Source of the DNA: Arthrobacter yangruifuii
GTDB taxonomy: Bacteria; Actinomycetota; Actinomycetes; Actinomycetales; Micrococcaceae
Direction: 5' to 3'
Assembly: GCF_009192775.1 (NCBI RefSeq)
Contig: NZ_VTFX01000001.1
Coordinates: forward strand, 434,001 to 498,000
Length of the DNA: 64,000 nt
A program made the position numbers and the translations under genes. Numbering within the stretch: position 1 is the first letter of the stretch; each line of letters opens with the position of its first letter. Under the pieces are notes generated by a model. The model was given only the letters and a program-made list of their open reading frames with translations, made no database searches and had not been told where the DNA came from. Shown here piece by piece: positions 56,336 to 64,000 of the stretch.

Positions 56336-59179
56336 CTACACCGCAGGAGCGGGCGCGTCCGTTTCCACGGGAACGCGTGCACCCCGCAGCCCCAGATACA
56401 CCCGGTCCCGCGCGAACGGCGTCCGGACGAACCGGATTCCGGTGGCATCCCGCAGCGCATTGGCCAGCGCCGGAGCCACCGGATTGAACGGACTCTCGCT
56501 CATGGATTTGGCCCCCATCGGCCCCAGCGAGTCATCGGTGTCCGCAAAGAAGATCTCCGTGCGCGGCACGTCCGCGAACGTGGGGACGTGGTAGTCGCGC
56601 AGGATCCGGGTTTCCACCGAACCCTCGGCGTCGATCCGCACCTCCTCGAACAGCGCCGCTCCAAGCGCCTGGGCGATGCCGCCCTCAATCTGCCCGCGGC
56701 ACTGCTGCGGATTGACGACGACGCCGGCATCCGCGGCGTGCACGCTCTGCAGGATGCGGAGCTCCCCGGTCCCGGCATGCACCGCTATCCGGAAACCCTG
56801 CACGTTGAAGGCCACCGACCGCGGGGTGCCGCCCCACCGGCCCTCCGCGGACAGGTCGATGCCTTCACCGCGGGCCCGGGCGGCGACGTCGGCCAGCGGC
56901 ATCCGCTCGCCGCCGCACTCCACCGCGTCCGCCAGCAGTTGCACCTGCGCCGAGGTGTTGGAAAACAGGGACGCGGCGAAGCCCTTGAGCAGGAGGGCCA
57001 GTTCCTCCGCCGCAGCCAGCGACGCCTTGCCCGCCACCACGGTGCCGGTGGAGCCGTACGCCCCGGTGTCGTGGTCCACCAGATCGGTGTCCGACTGCCG
57101 GATCACCACCCGGTCCGCGGTGGTGCGCAGCGCCGTCGAGGCCAGCTGCGCGTGCACGGTGGTGGTGCCGTTGCCGAACTCGGCCGTGCCGACGTCGAGC
57201 CCGTACCGGCCGTCCTCGCGCAGGAAAATCCTTGCGTGGCTGATGTGCCCGCGCGGCGGCACGGTGTCGATCATGGCGACGGCGGTGCCCTCCCCGATCA
57301 GCCAGCCGCCGTCGTCGTCCGCGCCGGCCGGCTCGGGCGAAACCGCGAGCTCCGCCCCGGACGTCTCCGGCCGCTGCCGGCCCGCGGCCAGGGCGCCGGA
57401 CACCAGGTCCAGGCACTGGTCCAGGCCGTAGCTGCCGTAATGCACGTCCTCGGCCGGAACGGGGGCGGTGGAGACCATGTCCTCACCCGGCAGCACCACG
57501 TTCCGGCGCCGGAACTCCAGCGGATCCATGCCTACGCCGCGGGCCAGCTCATCCATGGCGGACTCGATCGCGTAGATCATCTGGCTTAGCCCGTAGCCGC
57601 GGAACGCGCCGGCGGGCAGCGTGTTGGTGTAGACCGAGCGGGCGTCCACCAACTTGTTGGCGCACCGGTAGACGGCCACGGATTCCCCGCAGCCGTGGAA
57701 CATCACGCCCGGGGCGTGGTTGCCGTACGCCCCCGTGTTGGCAGTGACCTCCAGGGCCAGCGCGGTCAGGGTGCCGTCCGCCGCGGCACCGGCGCGGACC
57801 TTCACGGCGAAGGGATGCCGGGTGGTGGTGGCGGTGAACTGTTCCTCGCGGGTCAGTTCCAGCTGCACCGGCCGGTTCAGCTTCAGCGCGGCCAGCGCGA
57901 CGAGGTCCTCGGTGAGCATCTCCTGCTTGCCGCCGAACCCGCCGCCCACCCGGCCGGTGAGCACCCGCACTGAGGCGGGTTGCAGCCCGAACACCCGGCA
58001 CAGTGCCCGCCGAATCAGGAACGGCACCTGGCTGGAGGTGCGCACCACCAGCCGGCCCTTCTCATCGAACCAGGCCACGGACCCATGCGTCTCCAGCGCC
58101 ACATGCTGCAGCCGCTGGCTGTAATAGGTGTTTTCGTGCACGACGGCGGCTTCCGCGAGCCCCGCGTCGACGTCGCCGAGCTCGGAATGCAGTTCCGCCA
58201 CGATGTTGCCGGCAGCGCCGGGGTGGACCTCGGGCGCACCGGGGGCCAGTGCGGCGTCGGGATCCAGCACCGCGGGAAGGAGTTCGTACTCAACCTTCAG
58301 GGCGCGGACGCCTTCCGCGGCGGCCCCCACAGTATCGGCGACGACGGCGGCTACCCGCTGGCCGCGGAACCGGACCACGCGATCCAGGACGCGGGTGTCA
58401 TCGGGATCGTCGGTGTGCAGTTCGTGCTGGGCGGTGGAGAACAGCTGGTCCGGGGAGTCCTCGTGGGTCAGCACCGCTTCCACACCGGGTACCGCCAGGG
58501 CGGCGCTCGCATCAACGGAGAGGATTCGGGCGTGCGCGTGCGGGGAGCGGAGGATATTCAGGTGCAGCAGCCCGGGGAGCTCGTCTGCCGGGATGTCCAA
58601 GGTGTAGCGGGCACGGCCGGTGACAATGTCCGGTCCGGCCGGGGCCGGGACGCTGGTGCCCACGGTGCCGGGTCTCGGGCCGACGGCAGCGTCGGCGCCT
58701 CCGGCACCCGCGGCGGCTCTTTCCACGCCTCCTCCCGCGCTTCCTCCAACCAGCCGATGCCCGCAGACCGCATCCTCGATGGCCCGGTACCCGGTGCAGC
58801 GGCACAGATTGCCCTTGAGGTTCCGCGGCAGATCCTCCTTCTGCTCCTCGTCGAAGGTCGCGGCGGTCATCACCATGCCCGCCGTGCAGAACCCGCACTG
58901 GAAACCCTGCGCGTCCAGGAACTGCTGCTGCATCGGATGCAGCGCATCGCCGTCGGACAGTCCCTCGATGGTGGTGATCTCCCGGCCCTCCGCGCGCACC
59001 GCCGGATAGAGGCAGCTGTGCACCGGCTTCCCGTCCACGTGCACCGTGCAGGCCCCGCAGTCCCCGGCGTCGCACCCTTTCTTGACGCCAAGGGTGCCCT
59101 GCTCGCGCAGGAAGGTGCGCAGGCATTGGCCGGGAAAGGGGACGGCTTCCACCTCGGTCCTGTTGATCCGGTAGGTCAT
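56336..59179 (-). CDS. Xanthine dehydrogenase, fused Fe-S and molybdopterin subunit
   Basis: This encodes 947 residues from ATG 59179 after AAGGAGG. The N-terminal part binds two [2Fe-2S] clusters: GCDAGDCGACTVHVDG (Cys36, 41, 44, 56) and QCGFCTAGMVMTA with GNLCRCTGYR (Cys95, 98, 126, 128). After an Ala/Gly-rich linker (about 140-180) comes the molybdopterin domain, with TGRVGGGFGGKQEMLTEDLV, GAFRGYGLSQMIYAIESAMD and the C-terminal MGAKSMSESPFNPVAPALAN holding the active-site Glu region. In many bacteria these are separate XdhA/XdhB-type proteins. The enzyme oxidises hypoxanthine and xanthine to urate. It overlaps the FAD subunit gene by ATGA. Confidence 0.9.
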   Translation of the reverse strand: MTYRINRTEVEAVPFPGQCLRTFLREQGTLGVKKGCDAGDCGACTVHVDGKPVHSCLYPAVRAEGREITTIEGLSDGDALHPMQQQFLDAQGFQCGFCTAGMVMTAATFDEEQKEDLPRNLKGNLCRCTGYRAIEDAVCGHRLVGGSAGGGVERAAAGAGGADAAVGPRPGTVGTSVPAPAGPDIVTGRARYTLDIPADELPGLLHLNILRSPHAHARILSVDASAALAVPGVEAVLTHEDSPDQLFSTAQHELHTDDPDDTRVLDRVVRFRGQRVAAVVADTVGAAAEGVRALKVEYELLPAVLDPDAALAPGAPEVHPGAAGNIVAELHSELGDVDAGLAEAAVVHENTYYSQRLQHVALETHGSVAWFDEKGRLVVRTSSQVPFLIRRALCRVFGLQPASVRVLTGRVGGGFGGKQEMLTEDLVALAALKLNRPVQLELTREEQFTATTTRHPFAVKVRAGAAADGTLTALALEVTANTGAYGNHAPGVMFHGCGESVAVYRCANKLVDARSVYTNTLPAGAFRGYGLSQMIYAIESAMDELARGVGMDPLEFRRRNVVLPGEDMVSTAPVPAEDVHYGSYGLDQCLDLVSGALAAGRQRPETSGAELAVSPEPAGADDDGGWLIGEGTAVAMIDTVPPRGHISHARIFLREDGRYGLDVGTAEFGNGTTTVHAQLASTALRTTADRVVIRQSDTDLVDHDTGAYGSTGTVVAGKASLAAAEELALLLKGFAASLFSNTSAQVQLLADAVECGGERMPLADVAARARGEGIDLSAEGRWGGTPRSVAFNVQGFRIAVHAGTGELRILQSVHAADAGVVVNPQQCRGQIEGGIAQALGAALFEEVRIDAEGSVETRILRDYHVPTFADVPRTEIFFADTDDSLGPMGAKSMSESPFNPVAPALANALRDATGIRFVRTPFARDRVYLGLRGARVPVETDAPAPAV

Positions 59180-60105
59180 CGGCAATCCTCCTTCGGCGAG
59201 GGCTCGGGCTCGGGCGCGGGCTCGGGCCCCGGGGCAGGGTGCGGGGCAGGCGAAGGGGCCGCGGCTGCAGCTCCGGCAACAAAGCCAGGCGCCGCCAGCT
59301 CGGTCCGGATTTCCTCGGCAAGCCGGAAGGTCATGTCCTGCCGCCATTCGGGCAGTCCGTGAACGTCGTCGTGCCAGAGCCCGGGGTCCAGGTCCAGCCC
59401 GGCCCGCAGCTTGGCGGCGTCGGGCACCGCGGGAAAGCGCAGCTGGACCGGGGCTTTTGTGGCCGCCGTGACGGTGAGGACAAAGCCTCCGTCCGCATCC
59501 CGGCGGCCGATCAGCAGCACTCCGGAGCGGCCCAGACTGGTCAACGAGAGCCGGCGGAACGCCGCGCGGGAACGCAGTGCGGCGGCGGGAAGGGTAATGC
59601 TGCGCAGCAGTTCGCCCGGCGCCAGGGCGGTGCGGCCGTCACCGATCACCAGCTCGGCCACCGGCACCCGGCGCGAGGTGCCGCCGGGGGAGTGGACCTG
59701 GGCGACGCCGTCCAAAGCCGCGGTCAGCGACGTCATGGGTCCGGCGGGCAGGGCCGTGCAGATGTTGCCGCCCACGGTGGAGACATTCCAGATCTTGAAG
59801 GAGGCCACAAAGGAGTCGCAGCACGGCTGCACCAGGGACAGTGCGGGCCAGGCGGACACCAGCTCGGGCGGAGCAGCCTCCGGAAACGCGTACAGTTCGG
59901 CGATGGTGCAGGTGGCGGCGATCTCCAGGCCGACGTCGGACACCGTCAGCGGGTCCCAGCCAGCCGCCGTGACGTCCAGCAGCCGCTGCAGGGTGTCACT
60001 GCCGGAGGAGAAGAGCACCGTGCCGCCGGCCAGCCACGCATCCCCCGGGCGCCACTGCTGCGGGTCCGCGGTGCGGACCAACTCGGAAACGGTGGGCAGG
60101 TCCAT
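59176..60105 (-). CDS. Xanthine dehydrogenase FAD-binding subunit
   Basis: This 309-residue protein begins MDLPTVSELVRTADPQQWRP followed by the FAD-binding GDAWLAGGTVLFSSG and the NVSTVGGNICTALPAGPMTS loop, typical of CoxM/XdhB FAD subunits. The C-terminal CO-dehydrogenase flavoprotein domain follows at about 170-275. The last 35 residues form a low-complexity Pro/Ala/Glu tail (APSPAPHPAPGPEPAPEPEP) not expected in the family, perhaps a flexible linker. It transfers electrons from the Fe-S clusters to NAD. It lies between xdhC and the large subunit in one leftward operon. Confidence 0.92.
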   Translation of the reverse strand: MDLPTVSELVRTADPQQWRPGDAWLAGGTVLFSSGSDTLQRLLDVTAAGWDPLTVSDVGLEIAATCTIAELYAFPEAAPPELVSAWPALSLVQPCCDSFVASFKIWNVSTVGGNICTALPAGPMTSLTAALDGVAQVHSPGGTSRRVPVAELVIGDGRTALAPGELLRSITLPAAALRSRAAFRRLSLTSLGRSGVLLIGRRDADGGFVLTVTAATKAPVQLRFPAVPDAAKLRAGLDLDPGLWHDDVHGLPEWRQDMTFRLAEEIRTELAAPGFVAGAAAAAPSPAPHPAPGPEPAPEPEPSPKEDCR

Positions 60106-60114
60106 GGGGGGCCT

Positions 60115-61287
60115 TCAGCTGGCGTGGAGACGGTTGACCGGATGGATGGGGCCTGACACTGCGCGAAGCGGCTGCCCGCTGGCTGCGGCACCGGATCGGG
60201 CGGCCACTATTTCCGCGAAAACGGACACCGCAGTCTCTTCGGGAGTGGCGGCCCCGATATCGAGACCAATGGGCGAGTGCAGCTTGGCCAGCTCGGCACC
60301 GGTCAGACCGGCCGCCCGCAGGGACGCCAGCCGCGAATCGTGGGTGCGGCGCGAGCCCATCGCCCCCACATAGGCAAAGTCCCGCCGCAGCGCTTCGGCC
60401 AGGACCGGAACATCGAACTTGGCATCATGGCTGAGCACGCACACCACGGTCCGGGCGTCCAACCGTCCGGTGTCCGCCTCCGCGCGCAGGTACGCGTCCG
60501 GCCACTGCACGTGCACCTCGTGGGCGGCGGGAAAACGGTCCGGGGTGGTGAAGGCCGGCCGGGCATCGCAGATACCCACGTGGTAGCCGAGCATTCGTCC
60601 CTGCCGGGCGAGCGCAGCGGAAAAATCGTTGGCGCCGATGAGCACGAGCCGCGGCGGGGCCAGCCTGGACTCCAGGAACAGGACGGCGCCGGCGTCGCAC
60701 TCCGCACCGCCCGGCCGGATCCTCGGTCCGCCGCCGAGTTCGACGACGCCGGTGCGGCCGGCGGCCAGCAGAGGAGCGAGGCGGGCGGCGGCGCGCGCCG
60801 GGTCGGTGCCGAGCATCATGCCCAGGGCGGGGCCGTGGGCAGCGAGGAGGCGCGCTGCCGTGGCGGCCGTCCCTGCAGGATCCGCGATGAACACCGGACC
60901 GGGCTCCGCACCGTCGTCGATCCGCCGGATCAGGGCACAGGGAGCGCCGGCGGCGGGGGCGGCCGGGACAGCTCCGGGAAAGACGGGAGCAGTGAGCACA
61001 TCCAGGGTGCCGCCGCAGCTGAGCCCGACGGCGAACGCATCAGTGTCGCTGTAACCGAAGGACTCGCGGCGGGGCCGGCCGTCGGCGAGGACCTCCTCGG
61101 CGACGGCGACGACGGCGGCCTCGACGCAACCGCCGGACAGGGACCCGTGGATGATCCCGGTGCCGCTGATCAGCATGCTGGTCCCGACGGGGCGGGGAAC
61201 GGAGCCGGAGGCACGGACGATAGTTGCCACTGCGCAGGGTTTGCCGCCCGCCGTCACGGCGGCCAGTTCCTCCAACAGTTCCAACAC
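60115..61287 (-). CDS. xdhC: XdhC family molybdenum-cofactor insertion chaperone
   Basis: This encodes 390 residues from GTG 61287, about 9 nt after GGAGG. It heads the leftward xanthine dehydrogenase operon. The N-terminal XdhC/CoxI domain has CAVATIVRASGSVPRPVGTS, GIIHGSLSGGCVEAAVVA and FAVGLSCGGTLDVL, whose Cys residues are conserved. The Rossmann-like C-terminal domain has LVLIGANDFSAALARQGRML, VCVLSHDAKFDVPVLAEALR, YVGAMGSRRTHDSRLASLRA and HSPIGLDIGAATPEETAVSV. The family binds sulfurated Moco and loads it into xanthine dehydrogenase. Confidence 0.93.
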   Translation of the reverse strand: MLELLEELAAVTAGGKPCAVATIVRASGSVPRPVGTSMLISGTGIIHGSLSGGCVEAAVVAVAEEVLADGRPRRESFGYSDTDAFAVGLSCGGTLDVLTAPVFPGAVPAAPAAGAPCALIRRIDDGAEPGPVFIADPAGTAATAARLLAAHGPALGMMLGTDPARAAARLAPLLAAGRTGVVELGGGPRIRPGGAECDAGAVLFLESRLAPPRLVLIGANDFSAALARQGRMLGYHVGICDARPAFTTPDRFPAAHEVHVQWPDAYLRAEADTGRLDARTVVCVLSHDAKFDVPVLAEALRRDFAYVGAMGSRRTHDSRLASLRAAGLTGAELAKLHSPIGLDIGAATPEETAVSVFAEIVAARSGAAASGQPLRAVSGPIHPVNRLHAS

Positions 61288-61793
61288 TGCGGCATGCCCT
61301 CCAGCAACGTTTGCCGACGGCTACCGCCGCCGGGTTGGTCCGGCAATCAAAGCGGTGAGTTCCCCCTGCCGCCATTACCGGGCAGGGGCCTTGAATCCGC
61401 AGGAAAATGACAGATTACACAAGTGCATTACCGGAATACTGCTTTCCCGGCTGGAAAAGAATGCCATTCCAATACCTGGAAAGCAGGGTGTTTATCCGTA
61501 ATGGCCCCGGTAATTGCAGGGAAGCGTACCACGGGGTTTGGGCCAAGGGGATACCCCGCGGAAGGGTGAACCGTTTCACCGCGGGGGTCTCCTGCGGGCG
61601 CCGGGTCTCTTCGTCATACGGCTGCGACGCGCCTTATTCCACCGCAGACAGATTCCTTGACAGACACCGCAGCGGCGCAGAGACTGTCTCAAATATCAGT
61701 TCCGTTCCCGAACATCGAATCAAGTCGGCCCCGCCGATGGTCAAGGGTGTCCAGCGCCGGCGGCGGAAGAGCTCTGACCGAAAGCTGACACCC
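61288..61793. promoter_or_regulatory. Divergent control region of the purine cluster
   Basis: About 500 bp between divergent purine-catabolic operons with no supported gene. At 61553-61588 a nested dyad is seen: outer ACCCCGCGG/CCGCGGGGGT arms around an inner GGTGAA/TTCACC pair. TTGACA at 61657-61662 is a candidate -35 box, but no good -10 follows. Regulators of urate catabolism often bind such sites; none is encoded in the window. Confidence 0.5.
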
Positions 61794-62336
61794 GTGCCAC
61801 CACAAGACACACCACCACAAGACACGCTCCCCGAAGCACCGGACTTCCTCACCGCGTTCAACGCCGCCTCCCGGAAAGATGCGGAGGCAATGCTGCGCCC
61901 CTGCGCCGACATTCCCCGCTGGTGCAATGAAGTGGCGGCTGCCCGTCCGTTCGCCACGGCCGGGGAACTGCTGAGCTTCGCCGAACTCGCCGCCCCGGAC
62001 TTCACCGAAACCGAGATCGACGCCGCCCTGGCCCGGCACCCGCGCATCGGCGACAGGCCGGAAGGCTCCGGAACGGAAGCCAGCCTCTCCTGCACCGAGC
62101 AGGAATCCGTGACCGGGCTGGAACACGTCCAGGACCGGTTGCACGCCGGCAACCGGGCGTATGAAGACCGGTTCGGCCGGGTTTTTCTCATCCGTGCTGC
62201 CGGCCGCAGCGCCGAGGACATCCTCACCGTCCTCGAAGAGCGGCTGCAGCACACCGACACCGAGGAGATCCCGGTCATCGCGGCCCAGCTGCGCGACATT
62301 GCCATCCTCCGGCTCGAAGGACTGCTGAGCACATGA
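61794..62336 (+). CDS. uraD: OHCU decarboxylase
   Basis: This encodes 180 residues from GTG 61794; in-frame ATG 61737 would add a basic extension (MVKGVQRRRRKSSDRK). The enzyme decarboxylates 2-oxo-4-hydroxy-4-carboxy-5-ureidoimidazoline to S-allantoin, the last step of urate oxidation. The catalytic His82 lies in LARHPRIGDRPEG, preceded by DFLTAFNAASRKDAEAMLRP and CADIPRWCNEVAA, and followed by CTEQESVTGLEHVQDRLHAG (catalytic Glu) and GRVFLIRAAGRSAEDILTVL. Near its start, GACAC units repeat (CACCACAAGACAC twice). It overlaps uraH by ATGA. Confidence 0.92.
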   Translation: MPPQDTPPQDTLPEAPDFLTAFNAASRKDAEAMLRPCADIPRWCNEVAAARPFATAGELLSFAELAAPDFTETEIDAALARHPRIGDRPEGSGTEASLSCTEQESVTGLEHVQDRLHAGNRAYEDRFGRVFLIRAAGRSAEDILTVLEERLQHTDTEEIPVIAAQLRDIAILRLEGLLST

Positions 62337-62674
62337 GCGGCAGCCATGTCACCACCCACATCCTGGACACCGCCGCCGGAAGGCCCGCCTCCGGCGTCGC
62401 CGTTTCCCTGTGGTCCCTGCACAACGGCGGGCAGACCCGGGTCGGGGAGGGAACCACGGACGGGGACGGACGGATCGGCAGCCTCGGACCGGCGCAGCTG
62501 CAGCCGGGCACCTACCGGATCGACTTCGCCACCGGGGACTACTTCGCGGCCGCCGGAACCGAGACCTTTTTCCCCAGCGTCTCCCTGACCTTTCGCCTCA
62601 CCGACCCGGGCCAGCACTACCACGTGCCGCTGCTGCTGAGTCCGTTTGCCTACTCCACCTACCGAGGAAGCTGA
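62333..62674 (+). CDS. uraH: 5-hydroxyisourate hydrolase (transthyretin-like)
   Basis: This 113-residue protein is transthyretin-like. It begins with SHVTTHILDTAAGRPASGVA (catalytic His) and ends with the C-terminal signature YHVPLLLSPFAYSTYRGS. The Arg in GTYRIDF completes the active site. It opens 5-hydroxyisourate made by uricase, giving OHCU, the substrate of the upstream enzyme. The order OHCU decarboxylase, HIU hydrolase, uricase is a normal actinobacterial operon; overlaps of a few bases couple the genes. Confidence 0.95.
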   Translation: MSGSHVTTHILDTAAGRPASGVAVSLWSLHNGGQTRVGEGTTDGDGRIGSLGPAQLQPGTYRIDFATGDYFAAAGTETFFPSVSLTFRLTDPGQHYHVPLLLSPFAYSTYRGS

Positions 62675-62677
62675 GCC

Positions 62678-63613
62678 ATGACAGAAGCAATGCAGGCCCC
62701 GGCGGGGGAAAGCACGGATGCTCCGAGGATCGTGCTCGGCCGCAACCAGTACGGCAAGGCCGAAATCCGGCTGGTAAAGGTCACCCGCGACACCGCCCGG
62801 CATTCCCTTGAGGACCTCAGCATCACCTCGCAGCTGCACGGGGACTTCGACGCAGCCCACACCCAGGGGGACAACGCCCATGTGGTGGCCACCGATACGC
62901 AGAAGAACACCGTCTACGCTTTCGCGCGCGACGGCGTCGGCTCGCCCGAGGCATTCCTGCTGCGCCTGGAACAGCACTTCACAGCCGGATTCGAGTGGGT
63001 CACCGGCGGGCGCTGGGCCGCGGAACAGTACTTCTGGAACCGGATCAGCGGCCACGACCACGCCTTCGCCAAGGACAAATCGGAAATCCGCACCGCCCTC
63101 CTGCTGTCCGTGGGCGGCGGGCGGCAGCTGGTCTCCGGAATCAGCGGCCTGACGGTGCTGAAAAGCACCGGCTCCGAGTTCCACGGCTTCCCGCGGGACC
63201 GGTACACCACCCTGGCCGAAACCACGGACCGGATCCTGGCCACCGATGTCACGGCCAAATGGCGCTACGCGCCGGAGACGGATCTGTCCGCCCTGGATTT
63301 CAATGCCCTCTACGCCTCCGCGCGGACCCTGCTCCTGGATGCCTTCGCCGGCACGCACTCCCTGGCACTGCAGCAGAGCATGTATGAAATGGGCAAAGCC
63401 GTGATTGCCGCCCATCCGGAGATCGTGGAGGTGCGCCTTTCCCTGCCGAACAACCATCACTTCCTGGTGGACCTGGCGCCGTTTGGCCTGGACAACCCCA
63501 ACGAGGTGTTCTTCGCCGCGGACCGGCCCTACGGACTGATCGAGGCATCCGTGCTGCGGGAGGGCACGGACCCCGAGGCGCACGTCTGGAACACCGTGGG
63601 CGGATTCTGCTGA
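62678..63613 (+). CDS. Uricase (urate oxidase)
   Basis: This 311-residue cofactor-free urate oxidase has two T-fold domains. Key motifs are IVLGRNQYGKAEIRLVKVTR (catalytic Lys), QGDNAHVVATDTQKNTVYAF (catalytic Thr), GVGSPEAFLLRLEQHF and the second domain with KSTGSEFHGFPRDRYTTLAE, with NNHHFLVDLAPFGLDNPNEV near the end. It converts urate to 5-hydroxyisourate with oxygen. It is preceded by uraH (4 bp apart) and followed by an overlapping DUF6986-type gene. Confidence 0.95.
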   Translation: MTEAMQAPAGESTDAPRIVLGRNQYGKAEIRLVKVTRDTARHSLEDLSITSQLHGDFDAAHTQGDNAHVVATDTQKNTVYAFARDGVGSPEAFLLRLEQHFTAGFEWVTGGRWAAEQYFWNRISGHDHAFAKDKSEIRTALLLSVGGGRQLVSGISGLTVLKSTGSEFHGFPRDRYTTLAETTDRILATDVTAKWRYAPETDLSALDFNALYASARTLLLDAFAGTHSLALQQSMYEMGKAVIAAHPEIVEVRLSLPNNHHFLVDLAPFGLDNPNEVFFAADRPYGLIEASVLREGTDPEAHVWNTVGGFC

Positions 63614-64000
63614 TGTCCCCTCGGTCCGGTTCCCACCTGCCCCACCCCGTCCTCGGCGCCGACCATCTGGCCCGGCTGGAGGCCATCCTGACGGATACCG
63701 ACCGGCTGCTCGCCGCCGCCTATCCGGGCGACGGCGGCTCCCGCCAGCCCGTCCACACCGTCTACATTCCGGCCGACCGTTGTCTGCCCGCGTTGCCCGG
63801 AACCTGGGGCGAGGACGCGCTGGCCGCCCTGGCGGCGTACGGATCCCTGGCCGAGCTGGCGGACCGGCTGGGCCTCGACCCGGACGTGGCCGGCGCCGTC
63901 GTGCCGCTGGTGGAGGCGAAGCTGCGCACCGAACCCATCGAGGACCTGCGCCTGGACTTCGAGGACGGCTACGGCATCCGGCCCGACGCCGAGGAAGACG
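63613..64000 (+). CDS. DUF6986 / HpcH-HpaI aldolase-like protein (partial)
   Basis: The first 129 codons of a gene that starts at ATG 63613 (overlapping the uricase TGA) and runs off the window end. It begins MSPRSGSHLPHPVLGADHLA and reads on to VHTVYIPADRCLPALPGTWG, VEAKLRTEPIEDLRLDFEDG and YGIRPDAEED. The DLRLDFEDGYG motif and this position after uricase match DUF6986 proteins, relatives of the citrate-lyase/HpcH aldolase fold, often found in actinobacterial urate clusters. The reaction is unknown. Confidence 0.8.
   Translation, partial: MSPRSGSHLPHPVLGADHLARLEAILTDTDRLLAAAYPGDGGSRQPVHTVYIPADRCLPALPGTWGEDALAALAAYGSLAELADRLGLDPDVAGAVVPLVEAKLRTEPIEDLRLDFEDGYGIRPDAEED

Noticed and set aside
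61634-63583. A 649-codon open frame antisense to the urate-degradation genes
   Set aside because: It is the high-GC shadow of uraD, uraH and uricase. Its translation is Arg/Gly/Ala-rich with no domain, while the plus-strand frames carry intact motifs.
1-64000. CRISPR arrays, tRNA or rRNA genes, insertion sequences
   Set aside because: No regularly spaced repeats, cloverleaf-like sequences, rRNA motifs or transposase motifs were noticed on either strand by reading. A tRNAscan or IS search could still find small fragments.

Overview
The window is high-GC actinobacterial DNA. Gene content points to a soil member of the Micrococcaceae, probably Arthrobacter or a close relative: an Lsr2 nucleoid protein, a baeRF2/Rv2629-type release-factor homologue, a mycofactocin-type SDR, a homoprotocatechuate meta-cleavage operon and a urate-degradation block. 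This placement rests on gene families and base composition only. No tRNA, rRNA, CRISPR array, transposase or integrase was seen.

Layout. 0-6 kb: a partial DUF4386 membrane protein divergent from a TetR regulator, then photolyase, a baeRF2 protein, an aldo/keto reductase and an MBL-fold hydrolase. 6-18 kb: an accessory region holding four dispersed paralogues (A-D) of a roughly 330-residue protein that resembles the stand-alone C-terminal domain of lanthipeptide/thiopeptide dehydratases. They are interleaved with an SRPBCC protein, Lsr2, an acetyltransferase, oxidoreductases, an acetamidase and a MOSC protein. Upstream of copy C lie relics of the SRPBCC gene and of a FAH/DUF2848-like gene, so the region grew by duplication and decay. 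18-24 kb: a TetR/saccharopine-dehydrogenase-like pair sharing a strong inverted repeat, small membrane proteins, a bactofilin-like membrane protein and an Old Yellow Enzyme. 24.1-26.1 kb: an AT-richer two-gene cassette (AAA ATPase plus PIN-like nuclease) that looks horizontally acquired and defence-related.

26.3-32.8 kb is a homoprotocatechuate (3,4-dihydroxyphenylacetate) operon: a FAH-RraA fusion, a GntR regulator, hpaE, hpaD, hpaH and hpaI. It would lead to pyruvate and succinate semialdehyde, but no separate hpaF isomerase is present. 33-36 kb carries an M23-like protein and an alpha/beta hydrolase-MarR operon whose operator overlaps a probable leaderless start. 36-40 kb is a sugar-type ABC importer. 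40-47.4 kb holds a LysR gene and a convergent six-gene aromatic catabolic operon (extradiol dioxygenase, two FAH hydrolases, cyclase, flavin monooxygenase, ACMSD-like amidohydrolase) whose substrate I cannot assign.

47.5-56.3 kb: mycofactocin-type SDR, GT87 mannosyltransferase-like protein, DapA-family aldolase, a lipoprotein, two mirror-image PadR/membrane-protein modules and a fatty-acid desaturase. 56.3-64 kb: purine catabolism. Xanthine dehydrogenase (Fe-S/Mo fusion, FAD subunit, XdhC) runs leftward, and OHCU decarboxylase, HIU hydrolase, uricase and a DUF6986-like gene (cut by the window end) run rightward, giving a xanthine to urate to allantoin route.
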